Below are positions 46,362 through 58,400 of a stretch of 64,000 nucleotides of DNA, in pieces. The notes beneath the pieces were generated by a model. That model had not been told where the DNA came from, ran no database searches, and worked only from the letters and a program-made list of their open reading frames with translations. Made by a program: the position numbers and the translations under genes. This DNA comes from Zingiber officinale (taxonomy: Eukaryota; Streptophyta; Magnoliopsida; Zingiberales; Zingiberaceae), in the NCBI RefSeq assembly GCF_018446385.1, contig NW_024589864.1:124001-188000 (forward strand), in the 5' to 3' direction. Position 1 is the stretch's first letter; every line of letters starts with the position of its first letter.

Positions 46362-48125
46362 TCAGGCAATAACTTTTTGCTTAGTCGCCCGAGGGAGCTC
46401 AGTAGCAGTCGGCTTATGTGCCAAGTTAATAACTTCAATAGAGCTACAACCAGGTACCTTCTGCACTTCACTGCATTCCATCTTTCCTCTTACATCAGTT
46501 GCATCGCACCATCGGTTTGCCATGGCATAGGTGTTCGACAAAAGAACATAATTTCCACTATTGTTTGGATCCAATTCGTTAAGCTTCTCCATAGCAATCT
46601 CAGCCAAATCCACATTACCGTGTGTGCAGCACGCTGCAAGCAATGTTCTCCAAACGATCGGATCAGGAGTGAATGGCATTTCCTTGATGAAATTGTATGC
46701 CTTGTTCAATTCACCGGAACGACTAAGAAGACCGACCACACATCCATAGTGTTTCATCTGCGGTTCCAGCCCAAAATCTTTCTTCATGCAGTCAAAGTAT
46801 TCGAGACCTTTCTCAACCAATCCACTGTGAGCACAAGCAACTAAGATAGCGAGAAAAGAGCCATCATCAGGCCGGAATCCTTCGCTCAACATGTCAGAAA
46901 ATACTCGCAGCACTCTATCAGCATAGCCATTTGTCGCAAGTCCCAACATAATTATATTCCATGACATCGTGTCTCTTTTATCCATCCCCTTAAAGACTTC
47001 GAATGCATCCATGATAGATCCACATTTCGCATACATATCAATAAGAGAGTTCGCCGCATAGATATCAACCCTTATATTGTTCTTCCTCATGTAGTCATGA
47101 AGCCACCTACCTAGATCGAGCATACCAAGATGTGCACACGCAGAGAGAACACTAGCAATGACAACCTCATCCGGTCGAATGTTATCCTTCTGCATCTGCC
47201 GAAAGAGTGATAAAGCTTTCGAAAAGTGGTTCGCTTGCGAGTACCCTGTTATCATTGAACTCCAAGATATCAAATCCCTCTCAGGAATAGTGTCGAACAT
47301 CCTTCTCGCGGAAACTAAATCGCCGGCTTTAGCATAAGTTGTGATCATAGCATTTAGAGTGACTATGTTATGGTTCGTCATTTCTTCAAACACCCTTCGA
47401 GCATGTTCGACCATCCCCCGTCGACCATAATAATCGATCAAAGTATTTCCCAAATAGACATCCACCTCTATGTCGTTCTCTCTTATGTACTCGACCATGG
47501 ATTCAGCCAAGTCCCAAGCTCCCAAGTGAGTACAAGCAGAGACAACCTTCACCATGGTGACCTTGTCGGCCTTGATGCCCTGCATTCGCATCGATTCAAA
47601 CAGATGCAGTGCGGCTCTCAGGCGACCGTGCTGGCTGCACGCACAAATCAGTGAGTTCCAGGAAACCAAATTTCTCTCCGGCATTTCGTCGAACACCTTG
47701 CTCGCGAGCGACACGTCCCCGCACGCCGAGTACATATGGATCAGTGAATTGGAGACGAAAATGTCGGAAGGGAATCCGAACTTGAGGCAATCGGCGTGTA
47801 TCTGGCTCCCTTCCCCGGCAGCTGGGACTCTTGCGCAGGCCTTGAGTGCGAAAGGGAAGGTCATGTGATCGATCGGGACGCCCTGTCGCCGCATCCGACC
47901 GTAGAAGGCGACGGCGGTCCCGGGAGCGTCGCTCTGCGCGAAACCCCGGATCATGGTGTTCCAGAGGAAGGTGTTCGGCGCTTGGATTCGGTCGAAGAGG
48001 CGGAGGGCGAGGGGAAGGTGAGGCGGGGAGAGGGCGTAGGAGAGGAGTACCTTGGAGACGAGATGGGAGTGCCCGTACGAGCCGGTGACGGTGAGGTGGC
48101 CGTGGAGCTTCCTGCTGGCTTCCAT
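46362..48125 (-). CDS. Pentatricopeptide repeat protein, PLS-E class, 587 aa, intronless
   Basis: The uninterrupted frame holds about a dozen tandem PPR motifs of P, L and S types, for example NTFLWNTMIRGFAQS, DIFVSNSLIHMYSACGD, NLVSWNSLICACSQHGR and DTMSWNIIMLGLATNG. An E domain follows (PDPIVWRTLLAACCTHGNVD, NSGNYVLLSNTYA). The protein stops soon after VPGCSSIEV, without a DYW deaminase domain. PLS-E proteins bind specific sites in plastid or mitochondrial RNA and help C-to-U editing, taking a DYW domain from a partner. Which organelle and which site cannot be told from sequence by eye. The 5' half is GC-rich and the 3' half less so, a common monocot gradient. Start is the first ATG of the frame (MEASRKLHGHL); an organelle targeting peptide is not obvious, so an upstream start is possible. 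Confidence 0.92.
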   Translation of the reverse strand: MEASRKLHGHLTVTGSYGHSHLVSKVLLSYALSPPHLPLALRLFDRIQAPNTFLWNTMIRGFAQSDAPGTAVAFYGRMRRQGVPIDHMTFPFALKACARVPAAGEGSQIHADCLKFGFPSDIFVSNSLIHMYSACGDVSLASKVFDEMPERNLVSWNSLICACSQHGRLRAALHLFESMRMQGIKADKVTMVKVVSACTHLGAWDLAESMVEYIRENDIEVDVYLGNTLIDYYGRRGMVEHARRVFEEMTNHNIVTLNAMITTYAKAGDLVSARRMFDTIPERDLISWSSMITGYSQANHFSKALSLFRQMQKDNIRPDEVVIASVLSACAHLGMLDLGRWLHDYMRKNNIRVDIYAANSLIDMYAKCGSIMDAFEVFKGMDKRDTMSWNIIMLGLATNGYADRVLRVFSDMLSEGFRPDDGSFLAILVACAHSGLVEKGLEYFDCMKKDFGLEPQMKHYGCVVGLLSRSGELNKAYNFIKEMPFTPDPIVWRTLLAACCTHGNVDLAEIAMEKLNELDPNNSGNYVLLSNTYAMANRWCDATDVRGKMECSEVQKVPGCSSIEVINLAHKPTATELPRATKQKVIA

Positions 48126-48751
48126 GGGCGGCGCTGCTGCTCTGAGAGGAGGCGAGCATGGGGCGTCGACCTAAAACTTCCCACAAGCCATTTCCGTTCT
48201 CGCCTCCGTCGAGGTCGGCGATGGCTGCTTCCGTTCCATGGTTTGAACTTGAAGAAGGCCGGCAGAGTATTCGACGGAATGCCCCCAGGAAGGGAATGGT
48301 TTAAGAGGAAAATCCTACTTCACTCCTTCAGAGTTTATTCTTTTACAAAACACTCCCTTCGCCTCTCCCCTGAACTAGGGGTGTCTTGACCTAGTACTAA
48401 CACGAAGGGATCTCGACCGATGAGTCTAAGAGGAATCGATCACAACCGTTGATCTATCGAGGGGAGGAAGAAACAGATGAGAAGAGGAAGAAGAGGAGAA
48501 CCACCCGAAGTTGGGGCGATCGGCAAGCTCCACCACCCACAAGACCAGTCCAATGAACAATGCCATGGACTATAAAACCACCAACACCTCGCTCCTTCAA
48601 ATGGAAGCTCTCCCTCCTCCGATCGCGACACACTCAGACTTGGGAGATCTTCGATGGCCACCCGCTAAATTCTCCCTTCTAATTTACCCCAAAAATTACC
48701 TCTCTTGTTCTTAAATTTTCCTGGTTGATAAAAAAAAAAGGAAGAAGGAGA

Positions 48752-50560
48752 ATGTGGAATTCTGTTGTTGTCCTGTTGATCGCCGCCGCAGCGTTGTTCT
48801 TGGCCGTCGGCGCTGAGGACCCGTACCTTTTCTTCACGTGGAAGGTCTCCTACGGCACTGCTGCTCCGTTGGGCGTCCCCCAGCGAGTGATCCTCGTCGA
48901 CGGCCAGTTCCCCGGCCCGAACATCAACTCCACCACCAACAACAACATCGTCATCAATGTCTTCAACGAGCTCGACGAGCCCTTCCTCTTCTCCTGGTAC
49001 AAAAATGGAAGCTTTTGCAGGTTTTGATGGTGGTTTTGATAATGCCGTTGATTTGCAGGAACGGGATTCAGCAGAGGAAGAACTCGTGGCAGGATGGAGT
49101 GGCCGGAACCAACTGCCCCATCGCGCCGGGGAAGAACTTCACTTACCATTTTCAGGTGAAGGACCAGATCGGTAGCTTCTACTACTTCCCCTCGCTGGGG
49201 ATGCAGAAGGCTGTCGGCGGCTTCGGCGGCCTCCGCGTGAACAGCCGCCTGCTCATCCCTGTTCCGTTCGACCCCCCGGCCGATGACTTCACCTTCCTCA
49301 TCAACGACTGGTACGCCAAGGATCACAAGAGCCTCGCCAACGCCCTCGACGGCGGCCGCGGCATCGGGGTTCCCGTCGGCGTCCTCATCAACGGGAAGAA
49401 CAGGGGAGACTCGCCCCTGTTCACGATGGAGGCCGGGAAAGTGTACCGGTACAGAGTCTGCAACACCGGCACCAAGGCCTCCCTCAACTTCCGCATCCAA
49501 GGCCACGTCTTGAAGCTGGTGGAGATGGAGGGATCGCACACGGTGCAGAACGACTACGCCTCCCTCGACCTCCACCTCGGCCAGTGCCTCTCGGTGCTCG
49601 TCGAGGCCGACCAGGCCCCCGCCGACTACTACGTCGTGGCATCCTCCAGGTTCCTCAAGAAGGAGCTCACCGCAACGGCGATCGTACGCTACGCGGGCTC
49701 CAACGGGGCGCCGCCGGCGCCGGAGGCGCTCCCCAAGGCGCCCGTCGGCTGGGCATGGTCGCTCAACCAATGGAGGTCGTTCCGGTGGAACCTCACCGCC
49801 AGCGCCGCCCGCCCCAATCCTCAGGGCTCCTACCACTACGGCTCCATCGACATCGCCCGCACCATCCGCCTCTCCAGCTCCCGCGCCGCCGCCGCCACCA
49901 GCAAGAAGCGCTTCGCGCTCAACGGCGTCTCCCACGTCGACTCCGCGACGCCGCTTAAACTCGCCGAGTACTTCTCCGTCGACGGAGTCTTCAAGTACAA
50001 CCTGATCGGCGACGTGCCGCCGCCTCCGGCGTCGAGCCCGACCACTCTCGCCCCCAACGTGATCAAGATCGAGCACAGGTCGTTCGTGGAGATCATCCTC
50101 GAGAATCCAGAGAAGAGCATGCAGGCCTACCACTTGGACGGCTACGCCTTCTTCCTCGTAGGGTGAGTCCTACCCTCCATTTGTTCCCCCCTTCTCTGCG
50201 GCATTTCGCCGAACAAGCGGTGCGCGCGACGCTGATTTAGGGCAAACTCGAACCTCGAGCAGGATGGGGCCAGGGAAGTGGTCGGAGGCGAGCAGGAAGC
50301 ACTACAACCTGATGGACGCCGTCAGCAAGCACTCGGTGCAGGTGTTCCCGGGGTCTTGGTCGGCGATCATGGCGTCGTTCGACAACGTGGGGATGTGGAA
50401 CCTGAGGTCGGAGGTGTGGGAGCGGCGCTACCTGGGGCAGCAGCTCTACATCAGCATTGGAAACCTGGAGGAGTCGCTGAGGGACGAGTACAACGTACCG
50501 GAGAACGCCATCATCTGCGGCGGCGCTGTCGGCCGCCTCCTGCCGGCCCTCTACACTTGA
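48752..50560 (+). CDS. SKU5-similar (SKS) multicopper-oxidase-like protein, 548 aa, 3 exons
   Basis: Exons: 48752-48996, 49059-50162, 50263-50560 (1647 nt with stop), with introns of only 62 and 100 bp. A signal peptide (about residues 1-24, VVVLLIAAAALFLAVGA) leads into EDPYLFFTWKVSYGTAAPLG and the three cupredoxin domains (NGIQQRKNSWQDGVAGTNC; VYRYRVCNTGTKASLNFRI; HLDGYAFFLVGMGPGKW). The histidines that hold copper in ascorbate oxidase and laccase are replaced (HLDGYAFF instead of HLHGHxF; no HCH near the C terminus), as in the SKU5/NTP303 family. These are secreted cell wall proteins tied to directional growth and pollen tubes, with no proven oxidase activity. The C terminus (RLLPALYT) has no hydrophobic GPI tail, so it is like the pollen NTP303/SKS11-type members and not SKU5 itself. 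Confidence 0.93.
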
Positions 50561-52410
50561 TTCGTCGACGATAGCAACCTCCTTATTGAAGTAACGCTTA
50601 TTATGCTTTTCCTGGTTAATCAGCACGTGCGTGTAACGTGTGTTCCGCGCACATGCGAAATTCTTAAAAATGAAAGAATTCTTTTATTTAAAAATTGGAT
50701 TTTATATTATATATATGTGGTAATTTATTATTTAAGCCTAAAGGAAAAAATCATTAATTATTTAGTGATAAAAAATATTAAACTAAAAGAAATATGAAGA
50801 AAATAATACATTAAATAATTATCTCTTCTTTTTATTTAAACCCAACCATAAAATAATAGTCATTAATTGTAATAAATAGAAATTAATATAGTTAGGTTCA
50901 TCGATTTGTTAAATATATATAGAAATAATGAATGTTATTCTGAAAATGTGAATGATGGTAAAAGATAAATACATTCATTTCCAATATTTTTGTCGATTTG
51001 TTCCAAGACTAATACGAAGAAGATAAATTATGGACGACTATTAATTTTTAGAATAATGACTAACACATAAAAAAGATATTTATCTTAATTTTATCGAGAT
51101 TCGAATCTCAAATTTTAAACAGTACACCAAGGAAGCAAAACTTAAGACGCTTAAATCACTTAACATGCCCACCCCCACCACCAACTAAAGTAGGTTTCTT
51201 GACTTGACTTAATCAAACTATCCTATTCGCTCACCCCATTAACTTGAGTATACAGAAAAGGATTGCGGGTGAATGAAAAATAAAAGAGTGAGGTTTTTTT
51301 TTAAAATAAATATTTATATTTTTCACTAACTAAAAGAATTATTAGTCATAATTTTTTATAGCATAAACAAAAGATTGAGTTAGACTTGATTTTTTTTTAT
51401 TATTGTAAAAGAAACTTGAATGCATATTCTTAAAAAAAACAAGAAATCTCACTTGAGCTCGTTGATTTATCTAATAATCTAGCTTTAATTCAATCGATTC
51501 CAGCTTTATTTGGTTACTATTTTGTGATGTTTCACCTCTTCCTCTCCTTTAAGTTGTTCACAGTGAACAACAATGTTTCACACCTCTTCCTCTCCTTTAA
51601 GTTGTTCACAGTGAACAACAAAACATCAAAACCAAGCACATCTCTATGAACAAGTATTATAAATCATCTCTATATTTGATCGATTAATTAAACTAGTTTT
51701 TAGTTAGAATATTCATGCATATCGAACATGAAATTTACGACGACGAAGCTTATCGAAGAAAGCTAAGTAACTTCAAGAATGCCATCCATCGAACTGCAAG
51801 TAATTTACAAGTGAAACAGATACACGAGTGGCAGGTCCAAAATTGCAAGTTTGAGACAAATACTAGAACTTTTAAATACAAAATGACATTAAGTTTGTCA
51901 AGAATGGAAAACCTTGGCTAGTGTAGCACTAATAACAAATAATTGCTAATGGGAGATGGCAAAATATACCCTCATTACGGTAATAAGCAATAAGGGTTAG
52001 CGTAGCAATAGGGGGCGAAAAAGAATTGATCTGCATTGGTCAAAACTCGGCGACAATCCATTTTAGAAGTGCCAACCTACTACTTCAGACTATATGACAA
52101 ATGAATGACAAGCAACCGGCTAACACAATCTTACCTGAAACATGCTTTACAAGACCTATGCTTGCAGCTTACTTCCCTGTAAATTTTGAGGTCAAGAATT
52201 ATTGAAGAAACCAGATGCTTTTCTTGCATCGCGTCGTCATCCGAGTGTTCCTGAACCAGAAGATGGAAGAAACTCCTTTTCCAATTCTTATTGGTTGACT
52301 CTTGACAGTGAAGTATCAGTTGATGGCTCAGCAGCAAATTGACAAAAATGCAGGCAAGTTTTGGTTCCTCCTCTTCGATTCAAATCCAATACTTGAGTCT
52401 GCGACTAAAG
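50561..52410. other. AT-rich intergenic region between SKS and GAUT
   Basis: About 1.85 kb lies between two convergent genes. It is very AT-rich and shows no coding potential. The only structured part is the palindromic tandem repeat at 51528-51620. Confidence 0.5.
51528..51620. repeat. Tandem repeat (two units of about 47 bp), each with a 19-bp palindrome
   Basis: The unit TGTTTCACCTCTTCCTCTCC plus TTTAAGTTG continues into the palindrome GTTGTTCACAGTGAACAAC, found at 51553-51571 and 51601-51619. Each palindrome has perfect 9-base arms around one central base. Confidence 0.85.
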
Positions 52411-55400
52411 CTATGGGTTGACATTGCATTCTTCCATATATCGCTCATCTCGTGTAAGGTACTTCTTCCAGTATATCTTGTACTTGGGAATGGCTAAATC
52501 AAGCCAAGGCTTCATGTTGCCATTGTAATGCAAAGCGGCTGCATTCTTTAAGGAGTCTTCAGAGACTTCATAATCATGGCCAAGCCCTTGCTGAACTAAA
52601 GTATTGTCGAGAGTATATATATGACCGTGAAATGCAAGTAAATTTGCTGGAAGTGCAGCAGCTCTCCATTGTACCTCATTTTCTTGTTTCAACTGCCATA
52701 GGCAATGAAAGAGAAAAAAAAACATTAAGCATATACATTCTGAATTGTGTAAAGGTAACCAAGGAATCACTTGAAACTAAAATCTCTGATGTTCAGTAAA
52801 AATTCTTATCGACTATGGAAACTGGAATAGTTATTGATATTTACACATAACAACGTCTAATCCTTGGCAATTACCTGATTGACAATCTTTTCATAAACTC
52901 CAGTAATATCAAGTTCTCTCCATTTCTCCAAATCAACTATGTTTATGCCAGACATCCAGGCACAATCGTTACTGTCATACATAGTGGTGCCCAAATATGA
53001 CTTGAGATGACCCAATTTTACTCCACAAAATTCAGTAGCGCCAATTACTTTGCCACCCAAATCAAGATTCCACAAAAAGGATATGTCTTTTTGAACAATC
53101 ACATCATCATCCAAAAGAACTACCTTCTTTAGATCTTTAAACATATCAGCAAGAAGAAAGTGGGAATGGCCAAACACGGAGAGATATTTAGTTCCCATCT
53201 GCAATGGGCTTCGTTGAGAAATAGTGTGACTAGAGATGCGGAACTCCTCTGACATTGACATCTCTCCCAAGTCTAAGTTGGAAATATGATTAGACTTGAG
53301 CTCATCAAAATTCAGAATGTCAATGGTTGCATTTCCATAAGAGTGTCTGACAAACCAGTGTTTCATAGAGTAAAAATTCTGTTTATCGGTTAGCACATGG
53401 AAAACCATTCTATCAGATTCCTGCAATACAAAGGGGAGGAGTCATTAAAACTGATGAGAAAAGTCTTCAGAGAATCATAGAAGAACAGGATTAGAGTGTC
53501 AAACCTCAGAATTCAATACAGTAGAGTTGATAGTGACTGATAATGCTAGTATATTTTTTGAGAATATAAGATAGTGTTGATAGCTTGGATTGTCAATTTC
53601 AGAAACAGATATACGATCCATAATAGATGCAGGAGATTTAAAGAACTCTACTGTCAATCTCATTAAAAGACAATGAAAAGTTTTGGACATGGTCTGGACA
53701 CCAAGCTGATATAAAAAAGCACTTTGTTTCATATGGAACTGAGCTTCATCTTCTGTCAGATCAAGTATCTGTCTTAGTTTCCTATCAATATTAGTGCAAT
53801 CAATGGGGCACGACTTGGCTTCTGCAATGATCTTGTCCATATTTGAAATCTTCTTACCTACACTGGAAAGAGAACATGTTAATCATTTGTGACAAAAAAA
53901 GAGGAAGGAAATGTAATATTTTAATAAGAGTTTCAATGGATTGATCTTATGAAAGACAAAAATGGAATATTCGGTTTCATGTGAATCCATACAAGCCATA
54001 TATTAGAACAACAGAGCATCACAATCATTCTATTTGCAAAATGTTTTACTTCAAGTTCTAATAGTTAACTTTCATCATTTGACTTTCTACTATCTAGTTA
54101 AATGCTCTATAAAGCATTAACATTGTGATGCCAAGCTTGGTTTTGAGGCTCAATTTATTCTCAAAATCATTGATTTCTCATGACAACAGAAGCATCCCAT
54201 CAGAAGATCAACTAAACTATGAATTAAGCTTGTTTCTTTGTCCAATGAAAGAGCATGAGCTCTTAATTATCATTCCATATCAAATCCAATGGCAATCCCT
54301 GAGTTTTTTTTTTTCAAAAACATAAATAAACAAGTAGAGGAAACAAAAATAGCCCTACACATGGTGCCAGTTTTGTTTGGGTCCTTTTTACCTTTTTTTT
54401 CTGCTTCAACTATATCCGTCAACTTTCAAATTTATGCCATTTTAGCCAATCAATTATTATTTATTTGATGGCAAGCAGAAGAACGGCTAACTAGAATACT
54501 TGGTTAACGGACATGTTTACTTGAATGGAAGGGAAAGGGGACAGGAAAAGAGAGGAAAAACTATGTTTGCTTGAATCCAAAGAAAGAAAGAGGTGTACTC
54601 ATTCATTTCATTCACTCGGAGAAAGTATGGTAATCATGGTATTCGATTATTCATTCCACAAAGATATTCACACCAAGATCACACAGAGAAGAAAAATGCT
54701 GCTAATTGAGAGGACAAGCAAAACCACACTAAAGAAGCCGATAGTGCCATCAAATTACCACATTAACCAATCACCTGATGAAATTCTAATCCTCTCCGTG
54801 CCTATCTGAGATGCCCACCATCAGCACCACACTCTCCACTAATGGAAGAAGATATTTCCTCCAGACAACATGTCTCGACAAACAATTGGGTGGCATTGGC
54901 GAAGGTAAGCAACAATCGAAAAGCTGAGGCCGTGAACTTAGCTTCTTCCTCAAAAGCTAAAAGATTTACAAAATCTCTTCTCCAGTTTTTGGGTAAAACT
55001 TCGACGACAATAGGGAAAAATGAGTTCATGGTCAACATCCTTGGACATAGCACAAGGTTATGTGCCTCAGTTGGTGATTTTACAACAAAGGACAAGAGGA
55101 AGAAGTATAAAATTTCATTCAATATATGAATAATATCTTGAATAATAGATTCAGGCACCTTATATAGGATTCTACAACCTAAATAATTATAGCAAGTCTA
55201 ACTAGGACATATTAATATGAATAATTTGGAAAGATACAGAAAAATAAATATAATATTAACTCGGACTTCAAAATCAATATATTTTATTTGGACCGCCTTA
55301 TTTATCTTGCATTGCCTTCCCTGTTCTCTTCCTCACCTTCTTCAAAGTCCCTCTTCACTAACTCTTTCAACTGCCTCCTTCCTTTTGTAACTCTTCTTAT

Positions 55401-58400
55401 TTAAATATACGCAAGGATACAGTGAAATTAGGCTTAATCAGCTTCATCTCCATCTTCCCCATTTCTTTACCCTATGAGATTGGCTTTATCCTCCTTATTT
55501 AGTCTGCTCAAATCTGCCCTTCGAATACTCCAGGAACATTGTAATATCATTCACCAAGCTCTTCTAACAAACCAAGTCCTCATTGCATCCTTGTCCCCAC
55601 TAACCTAGACATCCCCCCAGCCGTCTCTCTTCTCTAAGTATCTCTAATTCCAATCCACCCTTGCCTCCATTAGAACAAATATTGCTTGATACCCTGATCT
55701 CTACAATTAGAGATGGCAGCTTCAATGAAATCCATGATCCACTAGACTGATTGGGGTATTTTAACAGATGTTGACAGAGTTAACGGACTGGCAGTTTAAA
55801 AGTTTAGAAAACATGTCAAGTCAAGGCTGATATTGATCTCTTATCCACCAAAATTACGCCACCTCAATTCATAAAATCTTTGTATACAAACGCTTATAGA
55901 ATTAGTTGTTAGTGCAATTGCCAGTTAGCACTAATAATTGAACTTTAATTTTGATGAACGATAAATGGTTAAAGTTAGATTCTGCATGATATGATACTTT
56001 TACCGAGTGTATAGGAATTGACAGGTCTAGAAGACTTAACACCAAGTTGAAGCCTGACATGAAGTCCAGATAGATCAAAGTGTAACATGATATCTGGCAG
56101 GAAGTCAGTCTGCGGGACCTAACAACCAACTGAAGTCCAGTTGGATCTGTGGACCTGACAACTGCCAGAAAGACTGATAGGTCAAAAGGCAAGTCAAGTG
56201 ACCGCAAATGGTAAGTAAAGGTAAGTCACTGGAAGAGAGTAATCCAGGGAGACCGAATCCCAAAGGGACTATAAGCGCGGTCCAGTTTAGAGCCATTTCG
56301 GATGTCTAAGCTGAGATCATGACTGAATCCTAGTCTTGAGAAGACAAGATCTAATTAATAATCATTTTATTTGTGTTAACTTTATTTTGCAGGTTATTTA
56401 TTTTTGTTATTGGGCTAACATGAACTTGCAAGATTAAATTGCAAATAATCACCTCAAATGAGTGTTTGAGACGTCTCGAAGTTACGCGGAGGCGCCATGG
56501 ACTCAGTGAAGGCGCTAATGCATAGATAAACTTCAGGGATGCAGTGCTTGGAGGCGCCCTTGCGTGGATAAAGACCGAGGGTTTTAGAGTTGATAAAAGA
56601 TGGAATTTGTGAGATCAAATTTGGCATTGAAGGGGCCTCAGATGAGGTTGGAGGCACTTTCAACACTCCTTAAAAGCCCTGTTCGGACAGCGGCTAAAAT
56701 ACAACTTCCATACGAGCTCATACGACCGTTCTGCCACTCTGACTTCACTGTGTCGCTGTCGTGCTACTAATCTACAACTTCCAACTGCTTCCGGTAGACC
56801 GACACCGACACACGAGCATTCAACTTCGACATTTCTATGTTGGTAACAATTTAATTAAAGTTATTTACTTTATTGCTAAGGTAGTGTAGGTTTGTTACAT
56901 AGTCCTTCTTCGTATTCTTGTATTTGATTACTCTAGCTAGAGTTTACCGATAGAGAATTTAGTGGATTTCCCATCGATAAATCTAAGGGGCTTGGGTCTT
57001 GGAGTAGAAGTCGTCAAAGGCTTCGAACCAAGTAACCGACCATGTCGATGTTTTCGATTTTTCATTTCCACTTTTCTTACTTAATCTGTTTTATTCCGCT
57101 GTGCACTTGCACTTAGTTTTAAAAAGTCGAAAAGAAACAATTTTTAAAATACACGTGATTCACTCCCCTCCTCCCTCTCGTGCAATCGATCTTACATTAG
57201 TAACATGAGAGAGTGAAATAATATACCAAATAGTTAGAACTAGCATTGTCTAACAATGTTGATGATTCACAGAGTATAATATTCACTTCTAAACAAGCCA
57301 ATCATTATTTTAGTCTATATTGTAGATAAGACCAAACTGTTTTTATCTAGTTTACCTGTTAAATTTAACTTATTTCTTCATGTTATAATTTTATTTTTCT
57401 AAGGATGTCCTTCAAATATTGTTTTATTGTGAATTGGCAAAAAAATTTCTTACTATATAACATTTGTTCTAAAAAGTATGGTACTAATCTATTTGTATAT
57501 ATCAAAACTAGCCATGGAGTTATATCAGGTGGGTGGGAGAAAAAAGTGAAGGGAAAAAGTGATGGAGTTTATTTTACATCCAAGTGGAGATCGCATTTTG
57601 TTTAAAATACCTAGGGTGGGGCAGTGACCAGTAGAAACTTCCTAAGGGGAGACAACTGGAAAACCAACCGAAACCTAATTACCACATAAACTAACCATTC
57701 AGTCATGAGATCGCTTCTAATGAGACATTACTAAATTTAAGCTGGGTATTCATGTGTGAGAAAGAAGGGAAGCCTTGGCGCTTTGTGACGAAAAGGTCAC
57801 GGGTTCGAATTCTAGAAATAACATCTTGCAAAAAGCAGGGTAAGACTGCGTATAATAGTTCCTTCCCTAGGACCTCACTTGGCGGGAGCTTCATGCACCG
57901 GGCTATCCTTTCTTTTTTTGTTATTCATGTGTGAGAAAGACAAGGACAACATATGTCAAAATACTATATTTTATTAGTGCTATCAGTCATTTGATTAGTT
58001 ATTCTATCTCTTACCAAACAATCAAAAGAATCTTTCAATGGTCATTTGATTAGTTATTACCTGGCTCCTATTTAAGTAAGAGGGGTGGGACATTCAATGG
58101 TCATCTTTGAAACAATCAAAAGATCTCAAGAGTTGTTTTTCTGATTTCATCAAGAAACAAACAAAGATGCTCATATGCTCCAATAGTTATCAGAAGAATA
58201 CTTACAGTGGCGGTAGATCAGGATCAGAAACTGCTTCGGTAAGAATGCGCTCATGATCCTGAATATTCTGTTTCAATTCGCGAGTTAGGGTTTCCTTTCC
58301 TTTAATTTTTGCGATGCTAGGGTAATAAGCTCTCGCCACAAAAAGCTGATCCTTGAGTCTCTTCACATTAGAATCTTTCATAACTCGTCTATTTTTTCTA

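Noticed and set aside
48850-50133. 427-codon frame on the minus strand across the SKS gene
   Set aside because: It mirrors the codon bias of the plus-strand gene and reads as a low-complexity Val/Glu/Arg-rich chain without domains.
57766-57921. tRNA gene, because of GGGTTCGAATTC
   Set aside because: The B-box belongs to an Au SINE with tail and target duplications; no cloverleaf can be formed.
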